NCBI GenBank assembly: GCA_028282785.1
Contig: JANQHE010000034.1
Coordinates: 1 to 64,000, forward strand
DNA: 64,000 nt
Direction: 5' to 3'
Source of the DNA: Bacteroidales bacterium
GTDB lineage: Bacteria > Bacteroidota > Bacteroidia > Bacteroidales > UBA12077
This document shows, one piece after another, positions 36,001-45,849 of this stretch. A program made the translations under genes and the position numbers. Position 1 is the stretch's first letter. The number at the start of each line of letters is the position of its first letter. A model generated the notes under the pieces. It worked only from the letters and a program-made list of their open reading frames with translations, was not told where the DNA came from and searched no databases.

Positions 36001-36946
36001 GTGTAAATTGCTCTGTTCTTGGATCAAATTTATTTAATCCGCCTTCATAAGTACCAATCCATAAATAGCCATAAGAATCTTTGAAAATAAATTCGGCATC
36101 GTTGTCACTTAAACCATTTGAGTCACCTGTGTTGTATTTAAAATGTCTGAAAGTTTCAGTTTTCGGATCAAAGCTATTTAATCCGGCACCATGAGTAGCT
36201 ATCCAGATAATATCGTTTTCGTCAGCATAAAGGTGAATAATATTATTAGAAGCCAGACTGTTTTTATCATCCGGATTGTGAGCATAATTTGTGAAATGAT
36301 CATTTTCCCTGCTGTATTTATATAATCCACTTTCAGAACCAATCCATAAAGTTCCATCTTTGGTTTCGCAAATACATTTTGCGTGTTTGTCGTTAAAGGA
36401 AAAATTGTTATTTGGCTCAGGTTTATACTGTTTAAATTTTTGTTCTTTTCTATTATACCTACTTATTCCACCGTTTACTGTACCTAACCATAAATCATCA
36501 TAACTATCCTCGTAAATAAATAGTATTAGATCGCTACTTATACTGTTTGGATCTTTAGTATCATGTGTAAAATGTTTAAATAAGTTTGTTTTAGGATCGA
36601 AACGATCTAAACCTCCTCCATAAGTTCCAAACCAGAAAATTCCTTCATCATCAAGATAAACTTTTCCAAAATTACTTGTTGATAATGAATTGGGATTTGT
36701 AGGTTCATGCCTGTAAACGGTAAAGTTGTAACCATCAAATTTATTTAGTCCATCTTGTGTTCCAAACCACATATAGCCTAAATGGTCTTGTTCTATGCAA
36801 TAGACATTGCTATGTGACAATCCGTCTTTTGTAGATAGTTTCTCAAATTTATAAAATTGATTTTGTGAAAATGCAATGATAGATATTAAGTTTAATATCA
36901 ATAAAAAAAGCATTCGTTTTCGAGGTTCCTTAGGTGGTTGAGGCAT
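33074..36946 (-). CDS. Hybrid sensor histidine kinase with two-component propeller sensor (1290 aa)
   Basis: Domains in order are a signal or anchor (about 12-28), a long periplasmic beta-propeller of reg_prop repeats (about 35-700) with the recurring pattern HDPNNPNSLSxN and IWIGTxGGGLN, a Y_Y_Y domain (about 725-805), a transmembrane helix (about 816-838), a coiled coil, a HisKA domain with H926 ([19 protein letters not shown]), a HATPase with VRDTGIGLT, and a C-terminal receiver with D1220 ([13 protein letters not shown]). It resembles Bacteroides HTCS sensors but lacks their AraC DNA-binding end, so the phosphate must go to another protein. The first ATG is at 36946; an ATG 11 codons later fits the signal peptide better. 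The orphan REC gene lies 27 bases upstream. Confidence 0.92.
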   Translation of the reverse strand: MPQPPKEPRKRMLFLLILNLISIIAFSQNQFYKFEKLSTKDGLSHSNVYCIEQDHLGYMWFGTQDGLNKFDGYNFTVYRHEPTNPNSLSTSNFGKVYLDDEGIFWFGTYGGGLDRFDPKTNLFKHFTHDTKDPNSISSDLILFIYEDSYDDLWLGTVNGGISRYNRKEQKFKQYKPEPNNNFSFNDKHAKCICETKDGTLWIGSESGLYKYSRENDHFTNYAHNPDDKNSLASNNIIHLYADENDIIWIATHGAGLNSFDPKTETFRHFKYNTGDSNGLSDNDAEFIFKDSYGYLWIGTYEGGLNKFDPRTEQFTHFLHDPNNTESLSHNRVEYIFEDDSKNLWIATRGGGINKIDLKPKKFSNISHNPKDLNSLPHPSVMALGEDNEGNIWIGTDGGGLTKYNPFNQSITNLLNKIKNPGSLDLNEIRSIFIDKKGVIWVGTLTSGLNRIELKNNKYFLDQYLHDPNDPNSISSNVINRIIEDKDGTIWIATADGLNKLNKTGKPNEYSFKHYVQNPVNSSAYVNNFIAYIFIDSNERFWIGSYLGGLFEFLPKKEKFIKYLPSETLNSEFKREIHVLTIYEDHNKNLWLGTESNGVIKYDVEKNIFSTHPKNNELLSNMISAILEDDMGNLWISTTKGLSKYSSWNNKLINYTYLDGLESEGFNRNACLSCSDGKMYFGSISSLVYFNPLEVSNNPYLPNVVITDFKVLNKSLWNDNLLTFETIKHNNEKIELKPKDYFFTIEFAALDYTIPEQNKYKYMLEGLDEDWIDAFDNRSATYTNLNPGIYTFKVKGSNNDKVWNEEPTEIQIKVIPPFYKTIWFLLLLLAVIICIVFTYIKRRERKLVVEKEQLERKVEERTIEINKQKEELKSQAENLEVINKKLEGQQEQLEKLVKERTLDLEKAKEKAEQADELKSAFFANMSHEIRTPMNAIIGFSNLIDDKEIGEGQRTELTKLIKKNSNSLLALFDDIIDIAKIESDQLEIREKECQVHTVLKDVLLEFDDDIKSIDHITFKVNQEQIAYPLFIKCDPYRLTQILKKLVSNAIKFTEKGIIEFGYSLDFIDTKKEIMFFVRDTGIGLTIEQQKQIFSRFTKIENNKQKIYRGAGLGLTITKNLVELMGGTIHVESEVNKGSTFYFNIPYKSVKKEKKEKTLIKKTLSKYNWNNKKILIAEDEESNYKFLEMIIRKTSAELIWAKSGKEAIDFVKQANSFDLILMDIKMPEMDGLEAIREIRKENQQTPIIVQSAYAMPEDRNLSSEVGANDFIAKPIGSDRLLKIIDKHLNKLFH

Positions 36947-36973
36947 TTTTAAGTTTTTTTGAGTGGTTCAGTT

Positions 36974-37363
36974 TTAGTCACTCATTAAAAATGTTGTTAA
37001 AACTTCTAATAGTTTATTTGCTTTAATCGGCTTAGATAAATATGAATTACAACCAGCTTCCAGGCTTAATCTTTCATCATTTTCCATAGCAAATGCTGTT
37101 TGTGCAATAATTGGAATTTCCGGATATACCTTCTTTATTTTCCGAGTTGCTTCCAATCCATCCATATTGGGCATCTTAATATCCATCAAAATTAAGTCGG
37201 GGATATGTTGTTTACATAATTCAATTGCTTCTAATCCATCTTTTGCCCATACAACATTTGCCTTTGTTTTATTAAGTACCATCTCCAAATACCTGTAATT
37301 ACTGTCTTCATCTTCGGCAATTAATATCGTTTTATTATTCCAGTTTAATGTATTTGAAATCAT
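36974..37363 (-). CDS. Orphan receiver (REC) protein derived from a hybrid kinase
   Basis: A 129-residue single REC domain with AEDED acidic pocket, phospho-acceptor D61 ([13 protein letters not shown]), the AQTAFAME Thr segment and a C-terminal Lys (LSKPIKANKL). It is intact and could accept phosphate. The start NTLNWNNKTILIAEDE is exactly the linker-plus-REC start seen in the neighbouring hybrid kinases, and a remnant of the kinase catalytic domain lies directly upstream, ending in an ATGA overlap with this ATG. It is therefore probably the surviving tail of a broken hybrid kinase. It may now act as a free phospho-acceptor for one of the neighbouring kinases. The next kinase gene starts 27 bases downstream. 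Confidence 0.85.
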   Translation of the reverse strand: MISNTLNWNNKTILIAEDEDSNYRYLEMVLNKTKANVVWAKDGLEAIELCKQHIPDLILMDIKMPNMDGLEATRKIKKVYPEIPIIAQTAFAMENDERLSLEAGCNSYLSKPIKANKLLEVLTTFLMSD

Positions 37364-37477
37364 ATATAGTTAGTGTAAGAGTAACTTAATTCGTTTGTAG
37401 CTAATTTACTAAATGGTAATGTAAAAAAAAAGATAGAACCTTTATCTTTTTCAGAATCAATTAAGATTCTTCTTTTT
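37360..37477 (-). pseudogene. Remnant of a histidine kinase ATPase domain
   Basis: On the minus strand the frame reads KRRILIDSEKDKGSIFFFTL, then PFSKLATNEL, and ends in a TGA at 37362-37360. This is the C-terminal end of a HATPase domain (compare IWVDSEISKGSTFYFTIPY in the neighbouring kinase). A TAA precedes it, and the rest of the kinase is gone. The TGA overlaps the ATG of the orphan REC gene as ATGA. Confidence 0.75.
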
Positions 37478-37513
37478 TATGATTTAACAGGATTTTTTTA
37501 AAAAATTAAGTTT

Positions 37514-40500
37514 TTAGGCCAGGTATTTGTTTATTAATTTGAAGAGATCATTTTTTTGAATAGGTTTTTGCATATATTCATCGCATCCTGCTGCTTTACA
37601 TAGTTGTTCATCATTTTCCATAGCAAAAGCTGTAACAGCAATAACAGGAACGTTTTTATTTTCTTTCTTTATTATCTTAGTAGCTTCAATACCATCAATA
37701 TCGGGCATTTTGATATCCATTAAAATCAGGTCAATATTATTACTTCTAAATAGTTCAATCACCTTTTTTCCAGTATCTGCATGTATTACATTTGTTTTGC
37801 ATTTCGACAATAGCATTTTAAAATACAGATAGTTACTTTCTTCATCTTCTGCTATTAATATTGTTTTACCCGGCCATTCATAGCCGTTGGAAATTACCTT
37901 TTTGATTTTTGAAGATTTGGTATCTGTTTTTTTTGTTATATAAGGTATTGTGAAATAAAAAGTTGAGCCCTTACTGATTTCTGAATCGACCCAGATTTTT
38001 CCCCCCAACAGATCAACAATATTTTTTGAGATTGCTAATCCTAAACCTGCACCTCTATAAATTTTCTTTTTATTTGCCTCAATTTTGGTAAATCGACTAA
38101 AAATAATTGCTTGTTTATCTTCAGATAAACCAATACCAGTATCCTTAACAAAAAATTCGATTATATCCTCTTCAGGATAATTCTTTAATGTATATCCGAA
38201 CTCAATGAAACCCCTTTCCGTATATTTTAATGCATTATCTATAAGATTTGAAAGAACTTGCTGAAGCCGAATTGGATCCGTGTAAATCATCAAACTTCTA
38301 TTATTTTCTAACTTAAGAGCTATATCTATATTTGATTTTTGAATATTATGTTTACGTTCACTAAATGTATCGTACAGTTCGTTAAGTATACGATCCAAAT
38401 CACAAGATTCCTTGTTAATATTAAGCTGACCTGCTTCTATTTTTGAAATATCAATAATATCATCAATTAAATGAAGCAATGTGTTACAATTAAAAGTAAT
38501 ATGATAAATTATATCTTTTTTTTCATGATCTTTCATCTCAGGATCTTCAAGCAAACTTGTGAATCCAACAATTGCATTCATTGGTGTTCTAATTTCGTGT
38601 GACATGTTTGCAAGAAACGCACTTTTTAATCGATCAGATTCTTCGGCTTTTACTTTTGCTGCTAAAAGTTCCGATGTTCTTTCATTAACTAAAAGCTGAA
38701 GGTGGTGTTTATGTTTTTCAAGTTCTTTATTAACTTTTTCGAGATGTTCAGCCTGGGAAACTATTTCTTCTTGTTTTACCTCAAGGTCGGCTTGTTTTTC
38801 TTCGAGTTGAGTGTTTATCTCCTGTAGGTCTTTGGTCCTTTTTTGGACAATTGTTTCCAATCGTGTATTTTCTCTTTTTATTCGCAACGTATATAATTTA
38901 ACTATTAACCGAATAAAAAGGAATCCAAGCAATAAATAAACAATGTAAGCAATAATACTTCTGTACCATGGGGATAAAATTTCAAATTCAAAATAAGCAA
39001 CTGAGCTTTCTTGTTCAAAGATATTTCTTGATTTTACCTTAAAAGTGTATCTTCCATCTTGTAAATTGGTATATTCTTTTTCGTTTTTTAATGACCATTC
39101 TGACCATTGACTGTCAAATCCTTCCAAGTAATACCTATATTCCGTATCATTATTATCTTCGTAAAAAACTGCTGAATAATTAAAATTTATTTGGTTTGAA
39201 GAAAAAGGAATTCTTGTAATATCTATCGTATCTTCTTTCGTATTATCAATAAATAAAAGTGAATCTTTACATATTACTTTTCTAATTAGGGTTGAATATG
39301 GAATATCATAGTTAACATTTTTATTAGGATTAAAAAGAATCATTCCGTCTCGTGTACAGAATGAAATAATGTCTGATTCAATAGTAAAAATATTTTCCAA
39401 ATAAATATTTGAGAGCTTATTTAATACAGTTTTTTCAAGTTTATATTTGCCATTGTTTTGTAGTGTAAGGATTCCCTTAAGCTTGCCTTGTTGAAAATAT
39501 ATGTTTCCGTTTGGACCATCAGTTAGTTTATCAATGTAATCAGAATTATTTTCTAACATATAAAAATGATCATCTATGATAAATTGATTACTAATATTGT
39601 CGAATTTATAGATTCCATTTTCTGTACCAAATATAATTCTGGAGTAGTTATTTTCTCCTTTAATTTTAAATACATAATTGTTTGTATTCGAAGGCAACCC
39701 GTTGTTAGAATCAAAAAACTTAAGATCTATAACACTATCAAGCCGATGATTTAGTTTTAATTTATAAACTCCCTTATTTGGTTGGGTAATCCATATATTT
39801 TCTTGATCATCAATCTTAACATGCCTTGCAGGCTCGGAAAAACCTTTTATTTTATGTTTTGGTTTCCACATACCGTTTACATATTCCAACAATAAAAATC
39901 CGGTATTTAAACCAGCTAAAATGTATTTATCGTCTAACTGGTTTATATTCCATGCAGTTTCTGCGAAAGGGTATATATTTTGTGCTTTATTATTTTTAAT
40001 TGTAAAAATACCATCCAAATGTCCAAGTAATAGTATATTATTAAATTCATCTAAAAACCAACTTTGGCCATCTGTATTTTCGATGAAAGAAAACTGATTG
40101 TCCTTATCCTTTACAAAAAGTCCTAATGACGTACCGGTATATAATTTATTTTCAAATTCTTTAATTGTATATACTGTCCCGTTTAATCCGTTTAGTTCGT
40201 TAAAAAAAGTAAAAGCTGAATTTTGTATGATGTATGAAATGCCATCGTTGAGCCCTGCCCATAAGTTATTTTGGTGATCTAAATGCATGGCAAGTACATC
40301 ATTATCGTTTAAACCTGATTGTTTGTTTATTTGCTTAAGAATTTGACCTTCCGAATCAAATATTAAGATTCCGCCCGGATATGTACCAAGTGCAAACTTA
40401 TTTTTGGATAGAGTAATACCACAATATACCTTGTTATCTGTTAAAACGTTATCAACTACGTTAAAATTAATAGGTTTAGTGAAATTATTTGAACCTGAAT

Positions 40501-41206
40501 AAGACTCATAGAAAAAGATACCTTTGGAACGTGTTGCTATTAAAATTTTGTTATTAAAAGGAAGCATAGCATAAATACGTTCGTTTGCAAATATTTCACT
40601 TTGATCAATAAAAATCAGTTCATCATTTTTAAGTTTAAGCAAACCTTTACCCCATTCTCTTACATAAAATTCATTGTTTACACTAAAACTTTGATGAAAT
40701 CTATTATCCGGTAATAGTACCTTAAATTTGTTCTCTTCAAAAACGTATATGGCATAGTTTGTTCTGAAGATTATTCGGTTGTCAATACATGAAATTTGCC
40801 ATACATCCACAAAATTTCTATATTTTTCAGGTATTTTATCAACTAAAGAAACAAAATATAACTTACCCGAACTATCAGGTTTTAAATAACCAAGTTCACC
40901 TTTTGCACCAACATAAATCGTATTATTTTTATTTATTGCCAGAGATCGAACAGTTGATTTATTTGGTATTTCAATGAGATCCCAATTTGTTCCATCATAT
41001 TCTAAAACACCGGCATTATTGCCAAAATACATGATGCCATTTTTATCCTGTGTGATTGCCCATATTTGATTTTCCGGTGTATTGTAATTTTTATGGTCAT
41101 AATTTCGAATATAATAATTGCCTTGCTGAAAAGAGTTTTGAGATAATACATTCAGGGAACTAATCCAGAAACTCATAATTATAATAGATGTAGAAAGGCA
41201 TTTCAT
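37514..41206 (-). CDS. Hybrid sensor histidine kinase with propeller and Y_Y_Y domains (1230 aa)
   Basis: Domains in order are a signal peptide (1-22), a periplasmic seven-bladed-type propeller region (about 35-620; IWAITQDKNGIMYFGNNAG opens it), a Y_Y_Y domain (about 660-745; ending DGRYTFKVKSRN), a transmembrane helix near 755-775, a coiled coil, a HisKA domain with H870 ([18 protein letters not shown]), a HATPase with [11 protein letters not shown] and GAGLGLAISKNIV, and a REC with D1164 ([13 protein letters not shown]). There is no DNA-binding output. Its sensor differs in sequence from the 33074 kinase (no HDPN-type repeats) and is closest in style to that of the 46175 kinase, while the kinase-REC cores are closely alike. 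The 88 bases upstream separate it from the TPR kinase. Confidence 0.92.
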   Translation of the reverse strand: MKCLSTSIIIMSFWISSLNVLSQNSFQQGNYYIRNYDHKNYNTPENQIWAITQDKNGIMYFGNNAGVLEYDGTNWDLIEIPNKSTVRSLAINKNNTIYVGAKGELGYLKPDSSGKLYFVSLVDKIPEKYRNFVDVWQISCIDNRIIFRTNYAIYVFEENKFKVLLPDNRFHQSFSVNNEFYVREWGKGLLKLKNDELIFIDQSEIFANERIYAMLPFNNKILIATRSKGIFFYESYSGSNNFTKPINFNVVDNVLTDNKVYCGITLSKNKFALGTYPGGILIFDSEGQILKQINKQSGLNDNDVLAMHLDHQNNLWAGLNDGISYIIQNSAFTFFNELNGLNGTVYTIKEFENKLYTGTSLGLFVKDKDNQFSFIENTDGQSWFLDEFNNILLLGHLDGIFTIKNNKAQNIYPFAETAWNINQLDDKYILAGLNTGFLLLEYVNGMWKPKHKIKGFSEPARHVKIDDQENIWITQPNKGVYKLKLNHRLDSVIDLKFFDSNNGLPSNTNNYVFKIKGENNYSRIIFGTENGIYKFDNISNQFIIDDHFYMLENNSDYIDKLTDGPNGNIYFQQGKLKGILTLQNNGKYKLEKTVLNKLSNIYLENIFTIESDIISFCTRDGMILFNPNKNVNYDIPYSTLIRKVICKDSLLFIDNTKEDTIDITRIPFSSNQINFNYSAVFYEDNNDTEYRYYLEGFDSQWSEWSLKNEKEYTNLQDGRYTFKVKSRNIFEQESSVAYFEFEILSPWYRSIIAYIVYLLLGFLFIRLIVKLYTLRIKRENTRLETIVQKRTKDLQEINTQLEEKQADLEVKQEEIVSQAEHLEKVNKELEKHKHHLQLLVNERTSELLAAKVKAEESDRLKSAFLANMSHEIRTPMNAIVGFTSLLEDPEMKDHEKKDIIYHITFNCNTLLHLIDDIIDISKIEAGQLNINKESCDLDRILNELYDTFSERKHNIQKSNIDIALKLENNRSLMIYTDPIRLQQVLSNLIDNALKYTERGFIEFGYTLKNYPEEDIIEFFVKDTGIGLSEDKQAIIFSRFTKIEANKKKIYRGAGLGLAISKNIVDLLGGKIWVDSEISKGSTFYFTIPYITKKTDTKSSKIKKVISNGYEWPGKTILIAEDEESNYLYFKMLLSKCKTNVIHADTGKKVIELFRSNNIDLILMDIKMPDIDGIEATKIIKKENKNVPVIAVTAFAMENDEQLCKAAGCDEYMQKPIQKNDLFKLINKYLA

Positions 41207-41294
41207 TTCCAGAAAAATTATTTAATAATTTATGTAAGTTATTTAAAAGTAAGTGCTTTCGCAAGCGTTCTTGGACCTTTACATTATATTCTTA

Positions 41295-43832
41295 TCATGA
41301 AAGATATGATCCAATTAATGTTAATAGTTGTTCTTTATGAATTGGTTTTTGAATATAAGCATTACACCCGGCTTTGATACTCATGTTTTCATCGTTTTCC
41401 ATAGCAAAAGCTGTTTGAGCAATAATTGGAATACTTTTATTGCTTTTTCTTATTAACCTGGTTGCTTCCAAACCATCCATTTTTGGCATTTTGATATCCA
41501 TTAATATAATATCCAATTCTGTGTTCCTGAATATTTCAAGAGTCTTTAAACCATCTTCTGCATGAATTATATCTATGTTAGTTTCCTCAAGCATTAATTT
41601 GAAAAATCGAAAATTACTTTCATCATCTTCAGCTATAAGAATTGTTTTGTTTGACCAATTGTAATGTTCACTTTGTTTAAACTTTTTTGATTGTTTTTGT
41701 CTTGATCTGGATATATTTCTAACGGGTAATGTAAAATAAAAGTTTGAACCTTTACTAACTTCCGAATCTACTTTTAGTTCGCCATCCAGAAGAGTAATGA
41801 TATTTCTGGAAATTGCCAATCCTAATCCGGCACCGCGATATAACTTTTTCTTATCATCTTCAATTTTGGAAAATCGTTGAAAAATATGCTCAAGCCGGTC
41901 TTTGGATATACCTATTCCAGTATCTTTTATACAAAATGTTAGTTTACCTTTTCCTGACTGTTCTTGAATATTATAACTAAGTTCAATATTTCCGCTTTCC
42001 GTATATTTTATTGCATTATCGATTAAATAGGATAAGACTTGCTTAATTCGGTAGCTATCCGAGTATATTATAATGTCTTCTTCGAAAGGTTTTGATATAT
42101 TAAAAGTAAGCCCTTTACTTTTTATATCATCCCGAAAATAAAACTCTATATGGTTTATAATATCGTTTATGCTAACATCAGATAGATTAAATTTAAGCTG
42201 GTTAGCTTCTATTTTAGCAAGATCCAGTATGTTTTCAATGAGCCGTACTAATTTATGTCCCTTAGTTGTAATTTCTCTTATAATTTCTCTTTTAGCTTCT
42301 GGTTCAATGGTATCTTCATTTAGTAAATTTGAAAAACCAATGATGGCATTCATTGGTGTTCTAATTTCATGTGACATATTTGCTAAGAACGAAGATTTTA
42401 AACGATCACTTTCTTCAGCTTTATTTTTTGCAATAATTAATTCTTGGGTCCTTTCTTCCACAAGTATCTCAAGATTTTTTCTATGCTTCTCAAGTTCTTC
42501 TTTTTGGAGTTTTATTTCTTCATTTTGATCAAAAATAGTTTTGTTTTTTTTATGTAATTTTTTCTTAATATTTAGTAATCCGATAATAAACCCAATTGAA
42601 ATTAAAATAATTATAAATGATAACACCTGAAGGTTTCTCATATTGTCAAGCCGAACAGTTTTTAATTGATTTTCACTCTCTAATTTTTGGATCTCCAATT
42701 GTTTATTTTCCAAATCATATCTATTTTCTAATGATTCTATTTCTTTAACTTTATCGAAATTGAAAATACTATCCTTTATTTTTAAAAATTGTTTACGATA
42801 ACTTAACGCATTCTTATAATCTTTTAAACCTTCAAATGCTATTGTAAGCTGTTCCATAGCATCCTTCTTTTCTATAACCGCACCAACCGATTTTGCAATT
42901 TCCAGTGCTTTTGTAGCATTATTTTTTGCAGATAAATAATTTTCAACGTTGTTATAAACACAGGCAATTTTTATTAACGAAGTAGCAGCGCCAATTTGAT
43001 CACCTAATTCTTCATCAATAATAAGCGATCTTTTAAAATAATCAAGTGCCTGATTGTAATTTTTGAGCTTTATGTAAGTGGTTCCCAAAGATCTATATGA
43101 ATGTCCTATGCCAAGTTTATCATTAAAATCCTCATATATTTTTGTGGCTCTTTGAAAATTTTCGATTGCCAGTTCACATTCATTTTTTTCATTGTAAATT
43201 GTTCCGATATTGTTATAGCAACCTGCCATTCCCATTTTATCCTTAAATTCTTCCCTTATTTCGAGAGATCTAAAGTAGTATTCCAATGATAAGTCCAGAT
43301 TTCCCTGGTAATAGTGAATATTACCAATGTTGTTATAGGTCATTCCCATACCAAACCTATCATTCATAATTTTTCGATATTCAAGAGAACTTTGATAATA
43401 CTCTAAACTTTTTGTAAAATCACCTCGGTTTTTATATAGTGCTCCCAGATTATTATAGATTTTTGCTAAACCCAGTGTATCCGAAATTTCTATATAAGTA
43501 TTTAATGATTTTCGATAATAGCTTAGTGCTTGTTGAAAATCATCTTTACCATTATATATATTTCCAATGCTTTTATAACTTTCTGCAAGTATACGCTTGT
43601 TATTTAATTTAATTGATAATGATTCAGCTTCGAAAGCAAAAGATAATGCCGAATCGGGGAATGACCTTCTTAAATAAACAGCAAGTTGATTTAATGTGGA
43701 GAGCTTAGTTGTATCCGATTTTGCGTTTATTAGTACTTTATATAAACTATCAGTTCTGGATTTTTGTGGAATTGCTTTAAAACTTATTACAAGTAGAACA
43801 ATGATCAAGAAATAAAAACAGTTTTTTCTCAT
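41295..43832 (-). CDS. TPR-sensor hybrid histidine kinase (845 aa)
   Basis: A signal peptide (1-23) is followed by about seven tetratricopeptide repeats (about 50-340) with the recurring YNNIGNIHYYQGNLDLSLEYY pattern cut to family form (A/YNNIG...Y), which are periplasmic and likely bind peptide or protein. Then come a coiled coil, a transmembrane helix (about 397-418), a second coiled coil, a HisKA domain with H488 ([18 protein letters not shown]), a HATPase (IKDTGIGIS, GAGLGLAISRNII) and a C-terminal REC with D779 ([13 protein letters not shown]). No DNA-binding domain is present. Same strand and core as its neighbours, but with a wholly different sensor, so sensor exchange on a constant core is apparent. 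Confidence 0.92.
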   Translation of the reverse strand: MRKNCFYFLIIVLLVISFKAIPQKSRTDSLYKVLINAKSDTTKLSTLNQLAVYLRRSFPDSALSFAFEAESLSIKLNNKRILAESYKSIGNIYNGKDDFQQALSYYRKSLNTYIEISDTLGLAKIYNNLGALYKNRGDFTKSLEYYQSSLEYRKIMNDRFGMGMTYNNIGNIHYYQGNLDLSLEYYFRSLEIREEFKDKMGMAGCYNNIGTIYNEKNECELAIENFQRATKIYEDFNDKLGIGHSYRSLGTTYIKLKNYNQALDYFKRSLIIDEELGDQIGAATSLIKIACVYNNVENYLSAKNNATKALEIAKSVGAVIEKKDAMEQLTIAFEGLKDYKNALSYRKQFLKIKDSIFNFDKVKEIESLENRYDLENKQLEIQKLESENQLKTVRLDNMRNLQVLSFIIILISIGFIIGLLNIKKKLHKKNKTIFDQNEEIKLQKEELEKHRKNLEILVEERTQELIIAKNKAEESDRLKSSFLANMSHEIRTPMNAIIGFSNLLNEDTIEPEAKREIIREITTKGHKLVRLIENILDLAKIEANQLKFNLSDVSINDIINHIEFYFRDDIKSKGLTFNISKPFEEDIIIYSDSYRIKQVLSYLIDNAIKYTESGNIELSYNIQEQSGKGKLTFCIKDTGIGISKDRLEHIFQRFSKIEDDKKKLYRGAGLGLAISRNIITLLDGELKVDSEVSKGSNFYFTLPVRNISRSRQKQSKKFKQSEHYNWSNKTILIAEDDESNFRFFKLMLEETNIDIIHAEDGLKTLEIFRNTELDIILMDIKMPKMDGLEATRLIRKSNKSIPIIAQTAFAMENDENMSIKAGCNAYIQKPIHKEQLLTLIGSYLS

Positions 43833-43906
43833 CAGGTCTAGGTTAAAATAAATATCAACAAGCGTATATTTATTTAGTGATTTTGAAAGATATTAATTTT
43901 TTGGGT

Positions 43907-43936
43907 AAATTCTAAATTCTTTTATAATTAGAATTT
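43907..43936. terminator. AT-rich inverted repeat between two hybrid kinase genes
   Basis: A perfect 9-bp stem AAATTCTAA (43907-43915) / TTAGAATTT (43928-43936) with a 12-base loop lies between the stop of the 43974 kinase and the start of the TPR kinase. It could be a weak terminator or an operator. No strong U-tract follows in the direction of transcription. Confidence 0.3.
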
Positions 43937-43973
43937 AAATTTTTTGTAACTGATAAAATATAACTTGTAAATG

Positions 43974-45839
43974 TTATGAAAGGAATTTATTTAATATGTT
44001 AAACAAATGATTTTTTTGAACTGGTTTCTGAAGATATGTACTGCAACCAGCTTCTAAACATGCTCTTTCATCATTTTCCATTGCAAATGTTGTTTGGGCG
44101 ATAATTGGGATATCAGGATTATCTTTTCGAATAATTCGTGTAGCTTCCAAACCATTCATAACCGGCATTTTTATATCCATTAAAATCACATCAATGTTAT
44201 GGTTTTTTACAATATTAACGGCTTCTATTCCATTGTTAGCATAATAAACTGTAACACCTGTTTTGGTAAGTTCAATTTTTAATTGGCTATAATTCTGAGG
44301 TTGATCGCCTGCCATTAATACTGATTTATTTTTCCAATTATACTCATTAAAACTAACTTCTTTCGTATGAATTGTTTTTTCATTAATTTCTGAGGTATCA
44401 AATGGAATATTAAACTTAAAAATTGATCCATCATCCGGTTGAGATTCGACCCATATTTTACCTCCTAAAAGTTTAACCAAACTTTTACAAATACTTAAAC
44501 CTAAACCTGCACCTCGATATAATTTCTTTTTAGAATTTATAGCTTTGGTGAATCTGTTAAACACTTGAATTTGTTGTTCTTCGTTCAGGCCAATACCAGT
44601 ATCTTTAACATAGAATTGTATATAAGGTTTTTTATCTTCGGTATATTTCCTGAAACCAAATCTAATTTCACCACTTTCGGTAAATTTAAATGCATTATCT
44701 AATAAATTTGAAAGTATATTGTAGAGATGATGTGAGTCAGTATTTGTTTCTACCGTATACCTGGCAAATTCATTTTCGTATATAAAGTTTAACTTTTCAG
44801 TATTAAAAGAGTATTTAAAATCTTCATGGATATTTTTTAATAGATCATTAATATTAACTCTAACAATCTTTGCCTCGATCTGACCTGCTTCTATAGCTGA
44901 TATACTAATTATATTTTCAATTAGTTTTAAAAGCGAATTTATATTTTGCTTTATGTGCAAAGCCATTTCTTCTTTTAAGTTTTCATCAGTTTCAGGATCA
45001 ACTAATAAACTTGAAAAACCAATTATAACATTCATTGGTGTTCTTATCTCGTGAGACATATTTGCTAAAAAAGCTGATTTTAATTGATCGGATTCTTCCG
45101 CTTTATTTTTTGCAATCTCTAATTCTTTTGTTCTTTCTTTTACTAGATTTTCCAAGTGATTGTGGTGCTGTTCTAATTCTTTATTTGCTTTTCTTAGTTT
45201 TTCTGATTTTGAAATAATTTCCTTTTGTTGATCCATTACCTTATTTAGGTAGAACGTTTTTTTATTATTTGATTCAATTAATTCATTGTATGTTTTCTGG
45301 CGTACATATTCAATTGTAATAGCAATAAATGTAATAGCAATGAATGTTGACAGGAATCTTGATTTTAGCACAGGGTTATATTTTACTGCAAATGAGTGTT
45401 CCAGATAAAAAATGATAATTATAATTGAAAGAATAAAAATAACATATATAATTCCGGTTCTAACTCCAACTGTAAACAAACAAAGTATAGGAAATATATA
45501 TAACCAGAGAATTCCTGTGTTATTGTCTCCACCTGTAACCAGTAAATAAACCTCCAATACGATTATTACCAAGATTAAAGCATGACTTGCAACTAAATAG
45601 TTCTTAGTTTTTCTTAGGAAAAGAAAAAGAGAGATTGTAAGGACGGCAAAACCACTAAGAATTAAAGCATGCTTAAAATTATCATTAAAGAAACTTTCTG
45701 TAGCATAAAAAAGCATAAAAAATAAACCAATAAATGAAAACAGGTTTATAGTAACAGCTTTTCGAACAGGCTCTGATTCGTAACCACCTTCAATATTGCT
45801 TGTAATTACATTATTTATAAGCCTTAAGAATTTATTCAT
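43974..45839 (-). CDS. Multi-pass membrane hybrid histidine kinase with altered receiver (621 aa)
   Basis: The N-terminal ~190 residues form about six transmembrane helices with no large periplasmic domain, so the sensor is membrane-embedded. A coiled coil follows, then a HisKA domain with H263 ([18 protein letters not shown]), a HATPase ([25 protein letters not shown]) and a C-terminal REC with D555 ([13 protein letters not shown]). In the REC the acidic pocket reads MAGDQPQNY where its siblings read IAEDEESNY, so a key acidic residue is Gly and the next is Gln. Mg-dependent phosphorylation may be weakened. No output domain is present. Ten bases upstream lies a decayed REC copy. Confidence 0.9.
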   Translation of the reverse strand: MNKFLRLINNVITSNIEGGYESEPVRKAVTINLFSFIGLFFMLFYATESFFNDNFKHALILSGFAVLTISLFLFLRKTKNYLVASHALILVIIVLEVYLLVTGGDNNTGILWLYIFPILCLFTVGVRTGIIYVIFILSIIIIIFYLEHSFAVKYNPVLKSRFLSTFIAITFIAITIEYVRQKTYNELIESNNKKTFYLNKVMDQQKEIISKSEKLRKANKELEQHHNHLENLVKERTKELEIAKNKAEESDQLKSAFLANMSHEIRTPMNVIIGFSSLLVDPETDENLKEEMALHIKQNINSLLKLIENIISISAIEAGQIEAKIVRVNINDLLKNIHEDFKYSFNTEKLNFIYENEFARYTVETNTDSHHLYNILSNLLDNAFKFTESGEIRFGFRKYTEDKKPYIQFYVKDTGIGLNEEQQIQVFNRFTKAINSKKKLYRGAGLGLSICKSLVKLLGGKIWVESQPDDGSIFKFNIPFDTSEINEKTIHTKEVSFNEYNWKNKSVLMAGDQPQNYSQLKIELTKTGVTVYYANNGIEAVNIVKNHNIDVILMDIKMPVMNGLEATRIIRKDNPDIPIIAQTTFAMENDERACLEAGCSTYLQKPVQKNHLFNILNKFLS

Positions 45840-45849
45840 TGTAATTCTT

